Below, one piece after another: positions 13,538 to 13,660 of a stretch of 13,660 nucleotides of DNA; within the stretch, counting starts at the first letter, position 1; each line of letters opens with the position of its first letter. The position numbers were made by a program, and so were the translations under genes. The notes beneath the pieces were generated by a model. It ran no database searches. It was not told where the DNA came from and saw nothing but the letters and a program-made list of their open reading frames with translations. This DNA is from Bacteroidota bacterium (GTDB taxonomy: Bacteria; Bacteroidota; Bacteroidia; Flavobacteriales; Weeksellaceae), in the NCBI GenBank assembly GCA_023420435.1, contig JAEZWE010000082.1, forward strand, positions 1 through 13,660. Reading direction: 5' to 3'.

Positions 13538-13660
13538 TTACCTTTTAGCGCGAGATGCACTAACTGTTAAACTCTTTCTGCCTTTCGCTCTTCTTGCAGC
13601 CAAAACTCTTCTTCCGTTTGGTGTGGACATTCTTTCTCTGAAACCGTGTTTGTTTCTTCT
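13538..13660 (-). CDS. rpmH: 50S ribosomal protein L34 (5' part beyond window)
   Basis: The last 40 codons and the stop of rpmH are present; the start lies outside the window. The peptide contains NKHGFRERMSTPNGRRVL and AARRAKGRKSLTVS, the near-invariant L34 core, and ends in a short basic tail ASRAKR. L34 is a small arginine/lysine-rich component of the large ribosomal subunit. It is missing only about a dozen N-terminal residues compared with other L34 proteins. A terminator follows at once, so ftsE is not in its operon. Confidence 0.97.
   Translation of the reverse strand, partial: RRNKHGFRERMSTPNGRRVLAARRAKGRKSLTVSASRAKR

Noticed and set aside
1..13660. Search for CRISPR arrays, IS elements, phage genes, toxin-antitoxin pairs or a defence system
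   Set aside because: No spaced repeats, transposase, integrase, nuclease or small two-gene toxin modules were seen; nearly all space is filled by recognisable housekeeping or glycan genes.

Overview
The window looks like ordinary core chromosome from a low-GC Bacteroidota bacterium, most likely the Flavobacteriia and probably near Chryseobacterium/Kaistella (the genus is an inference from protein style, not a search). The evidence is AT-rich DNA, protein sequences of flavobacterial type, and several upstream regions carrying the Bacteroidota sigma-factor -7 element TAnnTTTG, two of them with a TTTG -33 element 19 to 21 bases upstream. I saw no tRNA, rRNA, CRISPR array, insertion sequence, phage gene or integration site, and no stretch over 300 bases without a gene.

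Left part (1-4471): a surface-glycan block. Three overlapping minus-strand genes encode an FkbM-type methyltransferase (cut by the window edge), a GT2 glycosyltransferase and a CgeB-like GT-B protein. A GT4 glycosyltransferase is divergently transcribed from a 54-base gap that holds two opposed promoters and a 10-base palindrome. A WaaE/KdtX-like GT2 follows on the minus strand, joined head-to-tail to rocD (ornithine aminotransferase, 4472-5722).

Middle part (5806-9847, all minus strand): in transcription order pdxA (vitamin B6), yceD/DUF177, rpmF (ribosomal protein L32), accB and accC (biotin carrier and biotin carboxylase of acetyl-CoA carboxylase). yceD-rpmF and accB-accC each have a good promoter. 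A terminator after rpmF runs directly into the accB promoter, and a strong hairpin follows accC by one base.

Right part: a plus-strand run ribE (riboflavin synthase), an NtrY-like membrane histidine kinase and trmN6 (tRNA adenine methyltransferase), tightly packed with overlapping or abutting ends. It converges with no spacer on a minus-strand FtsE-like ABC ATPase gene. The window ends in the 3' part of rpmH (ribosomal protein L34), with a terminator behind it.

I found no convincing undescribed system. The best leads are the divergent glycosyltransferase promoter with its palindrome, the terminator/promoter overlap at rpmF-accB, the heptamer repeat before accC, the opposed overlapping promoters at pdxA/ribE, and the histidine kinase without a visible response regulator.
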